A stretch of 10,365 nt of DNA from NCBI GenBank assembly GCA_023453665.1, contig JAEXTA010000148.1:1-10365 (forward strand). Reading direction: 5' to 3'. The translations under genes and the position numbers were made by a program. The notes under the pieces were generated by a model. That model was given only the letters and a program-made list of their open reading frames with translations. It made no database searches and was not told the DNA's origin. Positions 1 through 6,677 of this stretch are shown here, one piece after another. Within the stretch, counting starts at the first letter, position 1. Every line of letters starts with the position of its first letter. Origin of the DNA: Bacteroidota bacterium. Its GTDB lineage: Bacteria; Bacteroidota; Ignavibacteria; Ignavibacteriales; Ignavibacteriaceae.

Positions 1-2
1 CA

Positions 3-35
3 AAAATTGTTGATGGATTCAGGTTTGTAGGTTGA
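3..35 (+). CDS. 3' end of an upstream gene (partial, unidentified)
   Basis: One plus-strand frame entering from the left edge reads KIVDGFRFVG and stops with TGA at 33-35, 40 bases before the ABC permease start. The short basic/hydrophobic tail could end an ABC ATPase or a membrane-fusion (HlyD/MacA-type) protein, either of which often precedes an FtsX-type permease. Eleven codons cannot decide this, and another frame stops at 28-30, so even the reading frame is uncertain. Confidence 0.3.
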   Translation, partial: KIVDGFRFVG

Positions 36-75
36 AAAAATTTTTAATGATATTTGAGAATAAGCGGAGTTAAAA

Positions 76-1407
76 ATGGAAAATGGAATGCTGATTTTAT
101 TAGGACTAATTTCATTATTAGTCCTAACCTTTACAATATTTATGGCAGTTCATGCTTTTAAGTTTAAGCGAACTGTTTGGGGGATTTTTATTTTATGTTT
201 ACCCCTTCTTTCATTCTTTTACTATTTAGTAAAAATACTTAATGTCCCTTTCAAGTATTCTTTGCAAAGTTTTAAAGCAAGAAAGCTTACATCAGTTATA
301 ACAGTTTCCGGTGTTGCACTTGTTGTTTTTGTATTTGCCGCAGTGCTGATGATGGCTTATGGTGTTGAGAAGACTTTAGCTTCAACTGGCTCGCCTGATA
401 ATTTAAAAATACTTCGGCAGTCATCACAAGGTGAGATAAGCAGTATTCTTGACGGTGACACACAAAATATTATACGCGCACTACCTCACATAGCAAAAGG
501 CAGTGATGGCAATCAATTAGTCTCTGCTGAACCGGTTGTTATAATTAACCTTGAAATAAAAGGCGGCGGTATGAGTAACGTAACCGTTCGCGGAGTTTCG
601 CAGCAAGTCTATCAGCTTCGACCACAGGTAAAAATAATTGAAGGAAGATTATTTAATCCTTCATTGAGAGAATTAATTGTTGGAAAAGCAATTGATAAAA
701 AATTTGAAGGCGCACAACTTGGAAGTAAGGTGAAATTTGCCGGTGATGAGTGGGAAGTTGTAGGCTTATTTGAAGCAGAAGACAGCGGATTTGAATCCGA
801 AATGTGGGGCGATGCCCAGCAATTATTAAGCGCGTTTAACAGGGAATCAAGTGTATCAACACTTACATTAAAGCTTGATGATATGGCAAACTTTGAAGCA
901 TTTAAACGTGCATTTGAAACAGACAAACGATTAAAAGAATTCGAGATTAAAACCGAACAAAGATTCTTTGAAGAACAATCGGAGTTTCTCGCCGGATTTA
1001 TAGAAGTGCTGGGAATTTTCATAACAGTAATATTTAGTTTCGGTGCTACAATAGGTGCCGCAATTACTATGTACTCAGCAGTTGCAAACAGAACAATTGA
1101 AATCGGTACTTTGCGTTCATTAGGATTCAGCAGGAGAAGTATACTAACAGCATTTTTATTTGAATCATTAATAATCTCAACGATAGGCGGACTCGTTGGA
1201 TTGGGTCTTGCTTCATTCCTGCAATTCTTTTCAATTTCAACATTGAACTGGAATTCATTTTCTGAACTCGCATTTTCATTTTCACTTTCGCCTTCAATTA
1301 TTTTGTCATCAATGATATTTGCAATCGTGATGGGAATACTTGGCGGATTTTTCCCTTCAGTTCGTGCAGCAAGATTAAATATTGTAAAAGCCTTAAGAGC
1401 CGGATAG
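76..1407 (+). CDS. ABC transporter permease, FtsX/MacB type, with two extra N-terminal membrane segments
   Basis: Inner-membrane permease subunit of an ABC exporter or mechanotransmission system; its substrate cannot be told from sequence. Hydrophobic segments lie at about residues 5-27, 33-52, 72-95, 308-335, 358-385 and 405-428. A large soluble, presumably periplasmic MacB-like domain spans about 97-305. The FtsX core is clear: NRTIEIGTLRSLGFSRRSI (338-356) is the coupling-helix region that contacts the ATPase, and FPSVRAARLNIVKALR (426-441) is the usual C-terminal motif. MacB and LolC/E permeases normally have four membrane segments, so the first two here are an addition. The start is supported by GCGGAG at 64-69, six bases before the ATG. 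An ATPase partner is expected just upstream, outside the window. It is not obviously linked to the catabolic genes that follow, being separated by a 160-base spacer with repeats. Confidence 0.9.
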   Translation: MENGMLILLGLISLLVLTFTIFMAVHAFKFKRTVWGIFILCLPLLSFFYYLVKILNVPFKYSLQSFKARKLTSVITVSGVALVVFVFAAVLMMAYGVEKTLASTGSPDNLKILRQSSQGEISSILDGDTQNIIRALPHIAKGSDGNQLVSAEPVVIINLEIKGGGMSNVTVRGVSQQVYQLRPQVKIIEGRLFNPSLRELIVGKAIDKKFEGAQLGSKVKFAGDEWEVVGLFEAEDSGFESEMWGDAQQLLSAFNRESSVSTLTLKLDDMANFEAFKRAFETDKRLKEFEIKTEQRFFEEQSEFLAGFIEVLGIFITVIFSFGATIGAAITMYSAVANRTIEIGTLRSLGFSRRSILTAFLFESLIISTIGGLVGLGLASFLQFFSISTLNWNSFSELAFSFSLSPSIILSSMIFAIVMGILGGFFPSVRAARLNIVKALRAG

Positions 1408-1410
1408 TTT

Positions 1411-1456
1411 CGGCTCCGTGTTTCTCTGTGCCCTCTCAGTGGTTCTCCGTGAAATT
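1411..1456. repeat. Degenerate 10-11-bp intergenic array (CTCNGTG units)
   Basis: Four units sharing CTCNGTG start at 1414 (CTCCGTG), 1424 (CTCTGTG), 1435 (CTCAGTG) and 1445 (CTCCGTG), with spacings of 10, 11 and 10 bases, one helical turn apart. The array begins seven bases after the ABC permease stop codon. It resembles short phased sequences that I recall seeing between genes in many unrelated environmental genomes, but I know of no agreed name or function. A related but distinct array lies at 6678-6713. Confidence 0.6.
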
Positions 1457-1483
1457 CTTTTCCTGAGTTACAATGAGAGGGCA
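1429..1483. repeat. 10-bp perfect inverted repeat around a 35-base loop
   Basis: TGCCCTCTCA at 1429-1438 is the exact reverse complement of TGAGAGGGCA at 1474-1483. The left arm overlaps the CTCNGTG array. The right arm is followed on the plus strand by ATTTTATTTC, a weak T-rich run, so the structure could end transcription of the ABC gene, although the 35-base loop is long for a classic factor-independent terminator. It could also be a structured part of the intergenic repeat. The possible ATG at 1473 sits at the edge of the right arm. Confidence 0.5.
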
Positions 1484-1545
1484 ATTTTATTTCAATAAAT
1501 CTCCAAAACCTCAATTGATATTCTCATCTTTTTTAATCAGTTTTA

Positions 1546-1566
1546 TTTCCAAAATAAAATTGGAAG
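1546..1566 (+). promoter_or_regulatory. Possible hairpin masking the activase ribosome binding site
   Basis: TTCCAA (1547-1552) pairs with TTGGAA (1560-1565) across a seven-base A-rich loop, with one extra T-G pair outside. The right arm contains GGAAG (1562-1566), the only purine-rich site in front of the activase ATG at 1569. If it forms in RNA it would lower initiation at the first gene of the operon. The stem is short and weak, so this may be chance. Confidence 0.25.
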
Positions 1567-1568
1567 AT

Positions 1569-2369
1569 ATGACGGGGATAATTTTCGACATAAAACGATT
1601 TGCAATTCACGACGGACCGGGAATACGAACAACTGTATTTCTTAAAGGTTGTCCACTCAGATGCTGGTGGTGTCAGAATCCTGAAAGCGTAAACTCACTT
1701 CAGGAAGAAATAAAAATTACTCCCCTTAATTCCAATACAAAATATTGTGAAGAAGTCAACGAGTTATTCGGAAGAATTATTTCTGCCGATGAACTATTAA
1801 CCGAAATAAAAAAAGACAGAATATTTTTTGAAGAATCAGGCGGAGGTGTTACGTTCAGCGGCGGGGAACCAATGATGCAGATAAATTTTCTGAAAGATGT
1901 TTTAGAAAAATGCAAAGCCGAAGGAATTCAAACTGCTGTTGATACATCGGGATATATTCTAATGGAATCATTCAATAACATCTATGACCTTGTTGATTTA
2001 TTCCTGTTTGATCTGAAGTTAATCAATAATGAAAAACATATTAAGTTTACAGATGTTTCAAATGAACTGATTCATCATAATCTTAATTTCCTATGTAAAA
2101 AAGGGGATAAAGTGATAATCAGAATTCCGCTGATTCCCGGAATTACAGATACAAAAGAAAATATGGATGATATATTTTCATTCATTAAAAACATTAAGAA
2201 CATAAGACGAATAGATCTTCTTCCGTACAACGAAATTGCAGAAGCAAAGTACAAACGATTTAATAGAATAAATAAAACAGGCAAACTAAAAACACAATCA
2301 ACTGAAAAGCTTAATGACTTTAGATTATTGTTTCAAAAATTAAATACCGAAGTAACCATACGGGGATAG
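1569..2369 (+). CDS. Glycyl radical enzyme activase (radical SAM), for the adjacent HypD-like dehydratase
   Basis: Radical S-adenosylmethionine enzyme of the PflA/HypD-activase family. It would abstract a hydrogen from the glycine of the dehydratase encoded next, making the active radical, in the cytoplasm without oxygen. With the ATG at 1569 the protein has 266 residues and begins MTGIIFDIKRFAIHDGPGIR, the usual family N-terminus. An in-frame ATG at 1473 would add 32 non-homologous residues and lies in an inverted repeat. Cys28-x3-Cys32-x2-Cys35 holds the SAM [4Fe-4S] cluster; SGGGVTFSGGEP follows at about 86-97, then DLLPYNEI, and the C-terminus is EVTIRG. The ferredoxin-like insert with two extra [4Fe-4S] clusters, usual in activases of this branch, is absent: the short linker has one cysteine. 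The site GGAAG is only two bases from the ATG, closer than ideal. The stop is one base before the hypD ATG, so translation is probably coupled. Confidence 0.93.
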   Translation: MTGIIFDIKRFAIHDGPGIRTTVFLKGCPLRCWWCQNPESVNSLQEEIKITPLNSNTKYCEEVNELFGRIISADELLTEIKKDRIFFEESGGGVTFSGGEPMMQINFLKDVLEKCKAEGIQTAVDTSGYILMESFNNIYDLVDLFLFDLKLINNEKHIKFTDVSNELIHHNLNFLCKKGDKVIIRIPLIPGITDTKENMDDIFSFIKNIKNIRRIDLLPYNEIAEAKYKRFNRINKTGKLKTQSTEKLNDFRLLFQKLNTEVTIRG

Positions 2370-2370
2370 T

Positions 2371-4734
2371 ATGAACGAACGAATAAAAAAACTTAGGGAA
2401 CAGACTTTAAGTATTCATCCTTCCATTTCACCTGAACGTGCAATACTTCTGACTGAATTTTATAAAAGCGGAATGGCTGACAGGGTTTCAATTCCTGTTG
2501 CACGCGCGCTGGCATTCCAGTACATTCTTACGAATAAAAAATTATGTGTGAATGAAGGTGAATTAATTGTCGGTGAAAGGGGACCTGCTCCACACGCTAC
2601 TCCAACTTATCCTGAAATATGCACTCACCAGGTTAAAGATTTTGAAATCCTGAATTCGAGAGAAAAAATTTCTTTTAGTGTTGATGAAGAAACAAAACAA
2701 TTTCAGAAAGATGAAATAATTCCTTTCTGGTCAGGAAGAAGTCTGCGTGACAGAATATTTTCTGAAATGGACAAGGAATGGATTGATGCTTACGAAGCTG
2801 GAATCTTCACCGAGTTTATGGAACAACGCGCTCCCGGTCACACTGTTCTCGATGATAAAATCTATAAGAAGGGAATGAAAGAATTTATTGCTGATATTCA
2901 TAAAAGTATTTCTTACATCGATTTCTTTAATAACATGGAAGCAATCAGCAAGAGAGAAGAACTTAAGGCAATGGAAATTGCGGCTGAGGCTCTCATCAGT
3001 TATGCTAAGAGATATTCACTTTTCTTATCTGAACTTGCTTCAATAGAAAAAGAAAAAACCAGGAAAGATGAACTTGAAACACTTTCAGGTATTTGTAATC
3101 GCGTTCCTGAAAATCCACCAAATACTTTTTGGGAAGCGCTGCAATATTATTGGTTTGTTCACATTGGAGTTATCACTGAGTTAAATACCTGGGATTCATT
3201 TAATCCGGGCAGACTTGATCAGCATCTTTATCCTTTTTATAAGAGAGATGTTGAATCAGGACTCCTGACAAAAGAAAAAGCAAAAGAACTGCTACAAAGT
3301 TTCTGGATAAAATTTCATAACCAACCTGCGCCTCCAAAGGTTGGAGTAACGGCGGAAGAGAGCAACACGTACACTGATTTTTGTTTAATCAACCTCGGCG
3401 GTGTAAATGAAAAAGGGGAAGATGCGGTAAATGAATTAACATATTTAATCCTTGATGTCATTGAAGAGATGAGATTACTTCAGCCAAGTTCTATGGTTCA
3501 GGTCAGTAAGAAGAATCCTGATCAGTACATAAAAAGATTTTTGAAAATTATTAAAACCGGATTTGGTCAGCCGTCAATATTTAATACCGATGTAATCATT
3601 CAAGAAATGCTACGACAGGGAAAGTCAATCATTGATGCAAGGAACGGCGGCGCCAGCGGCTGTGTTGAAACCGGTGCGTTCGGGAAAGAGAGTTATATAC
3701 TTACAGGATATTTTAACATTCCAAAAGTACTTGAGATAACTCTTAACAATGGAATTGATCCGCGCACAAATAAAAAGATAGGATTGAACACCGGTGAAGT
3801 GGAATCATTTAAAACTTATGAAGATATGTTCAATGCTTTCTCAAAACAGATTAAATATTTTATCGATGTAAAAATAAAAGGTAATCTTATCATTGAAAAA
3901 ATGTGGGCTGAATATTTACCTGCACCATTTCTTTCAATACTTGTTGATGACTGTATCGCAATTGGGAAAGATTATAATAATGGTGGTGCACGATACAATA
4001 GCTCATACATTCAGGGCGTTGGAATGGGAACCATCACCGATTGTCTTTCCTCAATAAAGAAAAATGTTTTTGATGATAGAAAAATATCTTTACGCGAAAT
4101 GTTAACTGCTTTAGAAAATAATTTTATAGGATATGAACAATTAAGAAAAATTGTTTGGGATGAAACTCCAAAGTATGGCAACGATGATGATTACGCTGAT
4201 GATATTCTAAAAGAAGTATTTGAATTATATTTTACTTCCATCGACGGGAGACCAAATTACAAGGGCGGGCATTTCAGGATAAATCTTTTGCCGACAACTT
4301 GTCATGTTTATTTTGGCAGCGTTATAGGTGCAACACCTGATGGGCGACTTGCGAAGAAACCATTATCGGAAGGCATATCTCCTGTACAAGGCGCTGACAG
4401 GAATGGTCCTACAGCAGTATTGAAATCAGCCGCTAAGATTGACCATATTAGAACTGGCGGAACGTTGTTAAATCAAAAATTCACTCCGCAGCTAATGGAA
4501 GATGAAAGAGGAATAGAAAATATTCTTCATCTCATACGCGCTTATTTTAAGATGGATGGACACCACATTCAGTTTAATGTTGTTGATGCGGAAACCTTGC
4601 GTAAGGCACAAAAAGAACCTGAAAATTATCGTGATCTTATTGTACGTGTTGCAGGTTACAGTGATTACTTTGTCAATCTTGGATTAGAACTTCAGGAAGA
4701 AATTATCAAGAGAACCGAACATCAAGAGTTTTAA
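2371..4734 (+). CDS. hypD: trans-4-hydroxy-L-proline dehydratase (glycyl radical enzyme)
   Basis: Cytoplasmic glycyl radical enzyme predicted to dehydrate trans-4-hydroxy-L-proline to (S)-1-pyrroline-5-carboxylate. The 787 residues comprise a PFL-like barrel and a C-terminal glycine-radical domain with RVAGYSDYF, radical Gly762. The catalytic pair Cys431 and Glu433 lies in SGCVETGAFGKE. From memory, Clostridioides difficile HypD (789 residues) uses Phe152, His160, Asp278, Ser334, Asp339, Phe340, Cys434, Glu436, Tyr450, Thr645 and Gly765. A constant offset of minus three gives Phe149, His157, Asp275, Ser331, Asp336, Phe337, Cys431, Glu433, Tyr447, Thr642 and Gly762, and every one is the same residue here. 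This separates it from pyruvate formate-lyase (Cys-Cys), choline lyase and glycerol dehydratase. The ATG follows the activase stop by one base and has GGGGA at 2362-2366. The symbol hypD is also used for an unrelated hydrogenase maturation gene. The usual neighbour, pyrroline-5-carboxylate reductase, is not in the window. Confidence 0.9.
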   Translation: MNERIKKLREQTLSIHPSISPERAILLTEFYKSGMADRVSIPVARALAFQYILTNKKLCVNEGELIVGERGPAPHATPTYPEICTHQVKDFEILNSREKISFSVDEETKQFQKDEIIPFWSGRSLRDRIFSEMDKEWIDAYEAGIFTEFMEQRAPGHTVLDDKIYKKGMKEFIADIHKSISYIDFFNNMEAISKREELKAMEIAAEALISYAKRYSLFLSELASIEKEKTRKDELETLSGICNRVPENPPNTFWEALQYYWFVHIGVITELNTWDSFNPGRLDQHLYPFYKRDVESGLLTKEKAKELLQSFWIKFHNQPAPPKVGVTAEESNTYTDFCLINLGGVNEKGEDAVNELTYLILDVIEEMRLLQPSSMVQVSKKNPDQYIKRFLKIIKTGFGQPSIFNTDVIIQEMLRQGKSIIDARNGGASGCVETGAFGKESYILTGYFNIPKVLEITLNNGIDPRTNKKIGLNTGEVESFKTYEDMFNAFSKQIKYFIDVKIKGNLIIEKMWAEYLPAPFLSILVDDCIAIGKDYNNGGARYNSSYIQGVGMGTITDCLSSIKKNVFDDRKISLREMLTALENNFIGYEQLRKIVWDETPKYGNDDDYADDILKEVFELYFTSIDGRPNYKGGHFRINLLPTTCHVYFGSVIGATPDGRLAKKPLSEGISPVQGADRNGPTAVLKSAAKIDHIRTGGTLLNQKFTPQLMEDERGIENILHLIRAYFKMDGHHIQFNVVDAETLRKAQKEPENYRDLIVRVAGYSDYFVNLGLELQEEIIKRTEHQEF

Positions 4735-4794
4735 GTAATTTTTTTCTTTAAATTAAAACACACTTATCAATTCTATAATCATCAAAGGTCTTGA

Positions 4795-5724
4795 ATGAGT
4801 TTAGAAAGAAATATCCTTTTATGGTGTTCACAAAATGAATGGATGAAAAAAAATATTCCAACTTATTCATTTGTAAAAAGAGCTCTGAAAAGATTTATGC
4901 CTGGTGAGAGACTGGAAGACGCATTGCACGAATCTAAAAGATTTAATGAATATGGAATCGGAACAGTACTGACGCATCTTGGCGAAAACATTAATTCATT
5001 GACTGAAGCTGCTTCAGTAACAAACCACTATCTGCATGTAATTGATAAGATTGAGGAATGGAATACTCCGACTGAAATATCACTTAAGCTTACACAAATC
5101 GGATTTGATCTTTCGAAGGAAGAGACAAAGAAAAATTTTAAAATGCTTGCAGAGAAAAGTATTCAAAAAAATAATTTTGTATGGATTGACATGGAACAGA
5201 GTAACTATGTCGATTCAACTCTTCAGTTTTATAGTGAAATGAAAAAATTATTTAATAATACCGGAGTTTGTGTTCAGGCTTATTTGATGCGTACCAAATC
5301 TGATCTTATAAATCTCGCCGATATTTCTCCGCATATCAGGCTGGTGAAAGGAGCTTATAAGGAACCTTATTCAATTGCATTCAAAGAAAAAAATAAAGTT
5401 GATGAGAATTATCTGGAATTAGCCAAACTTTTATTGGACTTTGTAAAGAATAATAACTCCCGTGTTGCATTCGGCACTCACGATATGAACATAATTTCGA
5501 AGATTGAGACTTTCGGGAATTCAATCGGGATTGACAGGAAGCAGATAGAATTTCAAATGCTTTATGGTATCAGAACTTCCGATCAATTAAGGCTTGTGAA
5601 TGAAGGCTATAACGTAAAAGTACTGATCAGTTATGGAACGGCGTGGTATCCATGGTATGTTCGAAGACTTGCTGAACGACCAGCTAATGTTACATTTGTA
5701 TTAAAAAATTTATTCACGAAATAA
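4795..5724 (+). CDS. Proline dehydrogenase-family flavoenzyme, possibly a hydroxyproline dehydrogenase
   Basis: FAD-dependent TIM-barrel enzyme of the PRODH family, 309 residues, the size of monofunctional bacterial PRODH (about 300) without a PutA dehydrogenase half. It would oxidise proline to pyrroline-5-carboxylate or hydroxyproline to 3-hydroxy-pyrroline-5-carboxylate and pass electrons to quinone at the membrane. Family positions that bind substrate in E. coli PutA are kept: Lys98 (SLKLTQIG), Asp132 (IDME), Arg182 and Tyr188 (RLVKGAY), Arg290-Arg291 and Glu294 (RRLAE). Two differ. The position of PutA Tyr540, usually VYVPYG, is Leu277 in VLISYG, and that of Tyr552, usually WYPY, is Trp287 in WYPW. 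Tyr540 is known to favour proline over hydroxyproline, and human hydroxyproline dehydrogenase has Ser there. With hypD upstream and an HOGA-like aldolase five bases downstream, hydroxyproline is a plausible substrate; proline remains possible. AAAGG at 4784-4788 precedes the ATG by six bases. Confidence 0.88.
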   Translation: MSLERNILLWCSQNEWMKKNIPTYSFVKRALKRFMPGERLEDALHESKRFNEYGIGTVLTHLGENINSLTEAASVTNHYLHVIDKIEEWNTPTEISLKLTQIGFDLSKEETKKNFKMLAEKSIQKNNFVWIDMEQSNYVDSTLQFYSEMKKLFNNTGVCVQAYLMRTKSDLINLADISPHIRLVKGAYKEPYSIAFKEKNKVDENYLELAKLLLDFVKNNNSRVAFGTHDMNIISKIETFGNSIGIDRKQIEFQMLYGIRTSDQLRLVNEGYNVKVLISYGTAWYPWYVRRLAERPANVTFVLKNLFTK

Positions 5725-5729
5725 AAGTT

Positions 5730-6617
5730 ATGAAAACACTTAAAGGAATATTTCCTCCGCTCGCAACTCCATTTCTTAACGGCGAAGTAGCGTATGATAA
5801 GTTGAAAGAAAATGTAAAAAAGCTTAATGAAAAGGAGCTAAGCGGCTATGTTGTTTTCGGTTCAAACGGTGAAAGTGTTTTTCTCAACACAAATGAAAAA
5901 CTGAAACTTGTTTCATCAGCTAAAGAAGTCGCTGCGAAAGATAAAATAGTTATCGCAGTTACAGGTTCCGAATCGATAAGAGAAACAATCAGCTTAACAA
6001 ACGCTGCCGCAATTGAAGGCGCTGATTATGCGTTAATTCTGACGCCATCATATTATAAAAATAGTATGGATCACCAGGCAATGCTTGATTACTTTAATGC
6101 TGTCGCTGATTCAATAAAAATTCAAATGATCATTTATAATGTTCCAAAGTTTACTGGGCTCAGCATTGAACCAAAAACTGTTGCGCAGCTTGCAATGCAT
6201 CCAAATATAGTTGGACTTAAAAACAGCAATGAGGACATTGCTCACACAGCATCAATAATAAAAAGTACACCTGATGAGTTTATAACATTGATTGGAACAG
6301 CATCTGTTCTTTATCCGGGACTTGCACTCGGATGCAAAGGCGGAATACTCGCACTCGCTAATATTGCGCCTGATGAATGCATTTCAATTTATAAAAATTG
6401 TGTTGATGGAAATTATGATGCAGCGAAAAATACTCAGCTTAAAATAATGGAATTGAACAAGGCAGTGACAGCAAGATTCGGAGTGGCTGGATTAAAAGCC
6501 GCGCTTGATATGCTGGGTTACTTTGGAGGTGAACCAATGAAACCACTACGCAAATTGAATGAAGTTCAGTTAAACGAATTAAAAGAAATTTTAATTAAAG
6601 CAGAACTAAAGTTGTAA
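5730..6617 (+). CDS. DapA/NanA-superfamily aldolase resembling 4-hydroxy-2-oxoglutarate aldolase (HOGA1)
   Basis: Class I (Schiff-base) aldolase, 295 residues, a TIM barrel with a C-terminal helical part. The likely reaction is cleavage of 4-hydroxy-2-oxoglutarate to pyruvate and glyoxylate. Lys164 in NIVGLKNS forms the Schiff base; Tyr136 in IYNVP is the catalytic tyrosine. The pyruvate-carboxylate loop is GSNGE (44-48), as in mammalian HOGA1 (Ser77-Asn78), instead of GTTGE of dihydrodipicolinate synthase. The DapA substrate arginine (Arg138 in E. coli, in YNVPSRTG) is replaced by Phe141, arguing against lysine biosynthesis. The segment NKAVTARFGVAGLKAALDM and the following GYFGGEP closely resemble the HOGA1 C-terminal region as I remember it. 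Alternatives are the pyrroline-4-hydroxy-2-carboxylate deaminase of the bacterial D-hydroxyproline route, or a sugar-acid aldolase. It starts five bases after the PRODH stop with no strong ribosome binding site, so translation probably depends on the upstream gene. Confidence 0.85.
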   Translation: MKTLKGIFPPLATPFLNGEVAYDKLKENVKKLNEKELSGYVVFGSNGESVFLNTNEKLKLVSSAKEVAAKDKIVIAVTGSESIRETISLTNAAAIEGADYALILTPSYYKNSMDHQAMLDYFNAVADSIKIQMIIYNVPKFTGLSIEPKTVAQLAMHPNIVGLKNSNEDIAHTASIIKSTPDEFITLIGTASVLYPGLALGCKGGILALANIAPDECISIYKNCVDGNYDAAKNTQLKIMELNKAVTARFGVAGLKAALDMLGYFGGEPMKPLRKLNEVQLNELKEILIKAELKL

Positions 6618-6636
6618 GTGTGTCGCTAATTTAATT

Positions 6637-6662
6637 AAAAAAGGATCGGTCTTTGACCGATC
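6637..6662 (-). terminator. Factor-independent terminator for the citF strand
   Basis: GATCGGTC (6644-6651) and GACCGATC (6655-6662) form a perfect 8-bp stem with a TTT loop. Read on the minus strand the stem is followed by CTTTTTT (6643-6637), the expected U-tract, 52 bases after the citF stop. On the plus strand the stem is followed by ACTAAAAG, so it would be a poor terminator for the aldolase operon. Confidence 0.75.
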
Positions 6663-6677
6663 ACTAAAAGATTCAAA

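Noticed and set aside
612..1514. Long minus-strand open frame (300 codons) opposite the ABC permease
   Set aside because: Its translation is low-complexity Asn/Ser-rich sequence with no recognisable domain, and it mirrors the coding frame of a well-supported permease.
1515..1546. Sigma-70-like promoter with TTGATA at 1515 and TTTTAT at 1541
   Set aside because: The spacer is 20 bases, the -10 match is poor in AT-rich DNA, and no clear Bacteroidota-type TAnnTTTG element is present.
1473..1568. Upstream in-frame ATG extending the activase by 32 residues
   Set aside because: The added residues look like no activase N-terminus, the ATG sits at an inverted-repeat arm, and the family start motif begins exactly at the ATG at 1569.
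4735..4794. Terminator between hypD and the PRODH-family gene
   Set aside because: There is a T-run at 4739-4745 but no stem before it, so I see no evidence that the operon is interrupted here.
5042..5242. Plus-strand open frame inside the PRODH-family gene
   Set aside because: It is in a shifted frame within strongly conserved PRODH sequence and encodes a Lys/Arg-rich peptide typical of frame-shadow translation.
5730..6617. Annotation as dihydrodipicolinate synthase (dapA)
   Set aside because: The Thr-Thr pair and the substrate arginine of DapA are missing, and the context is amino-acid breakdown, not lysine synthesis.
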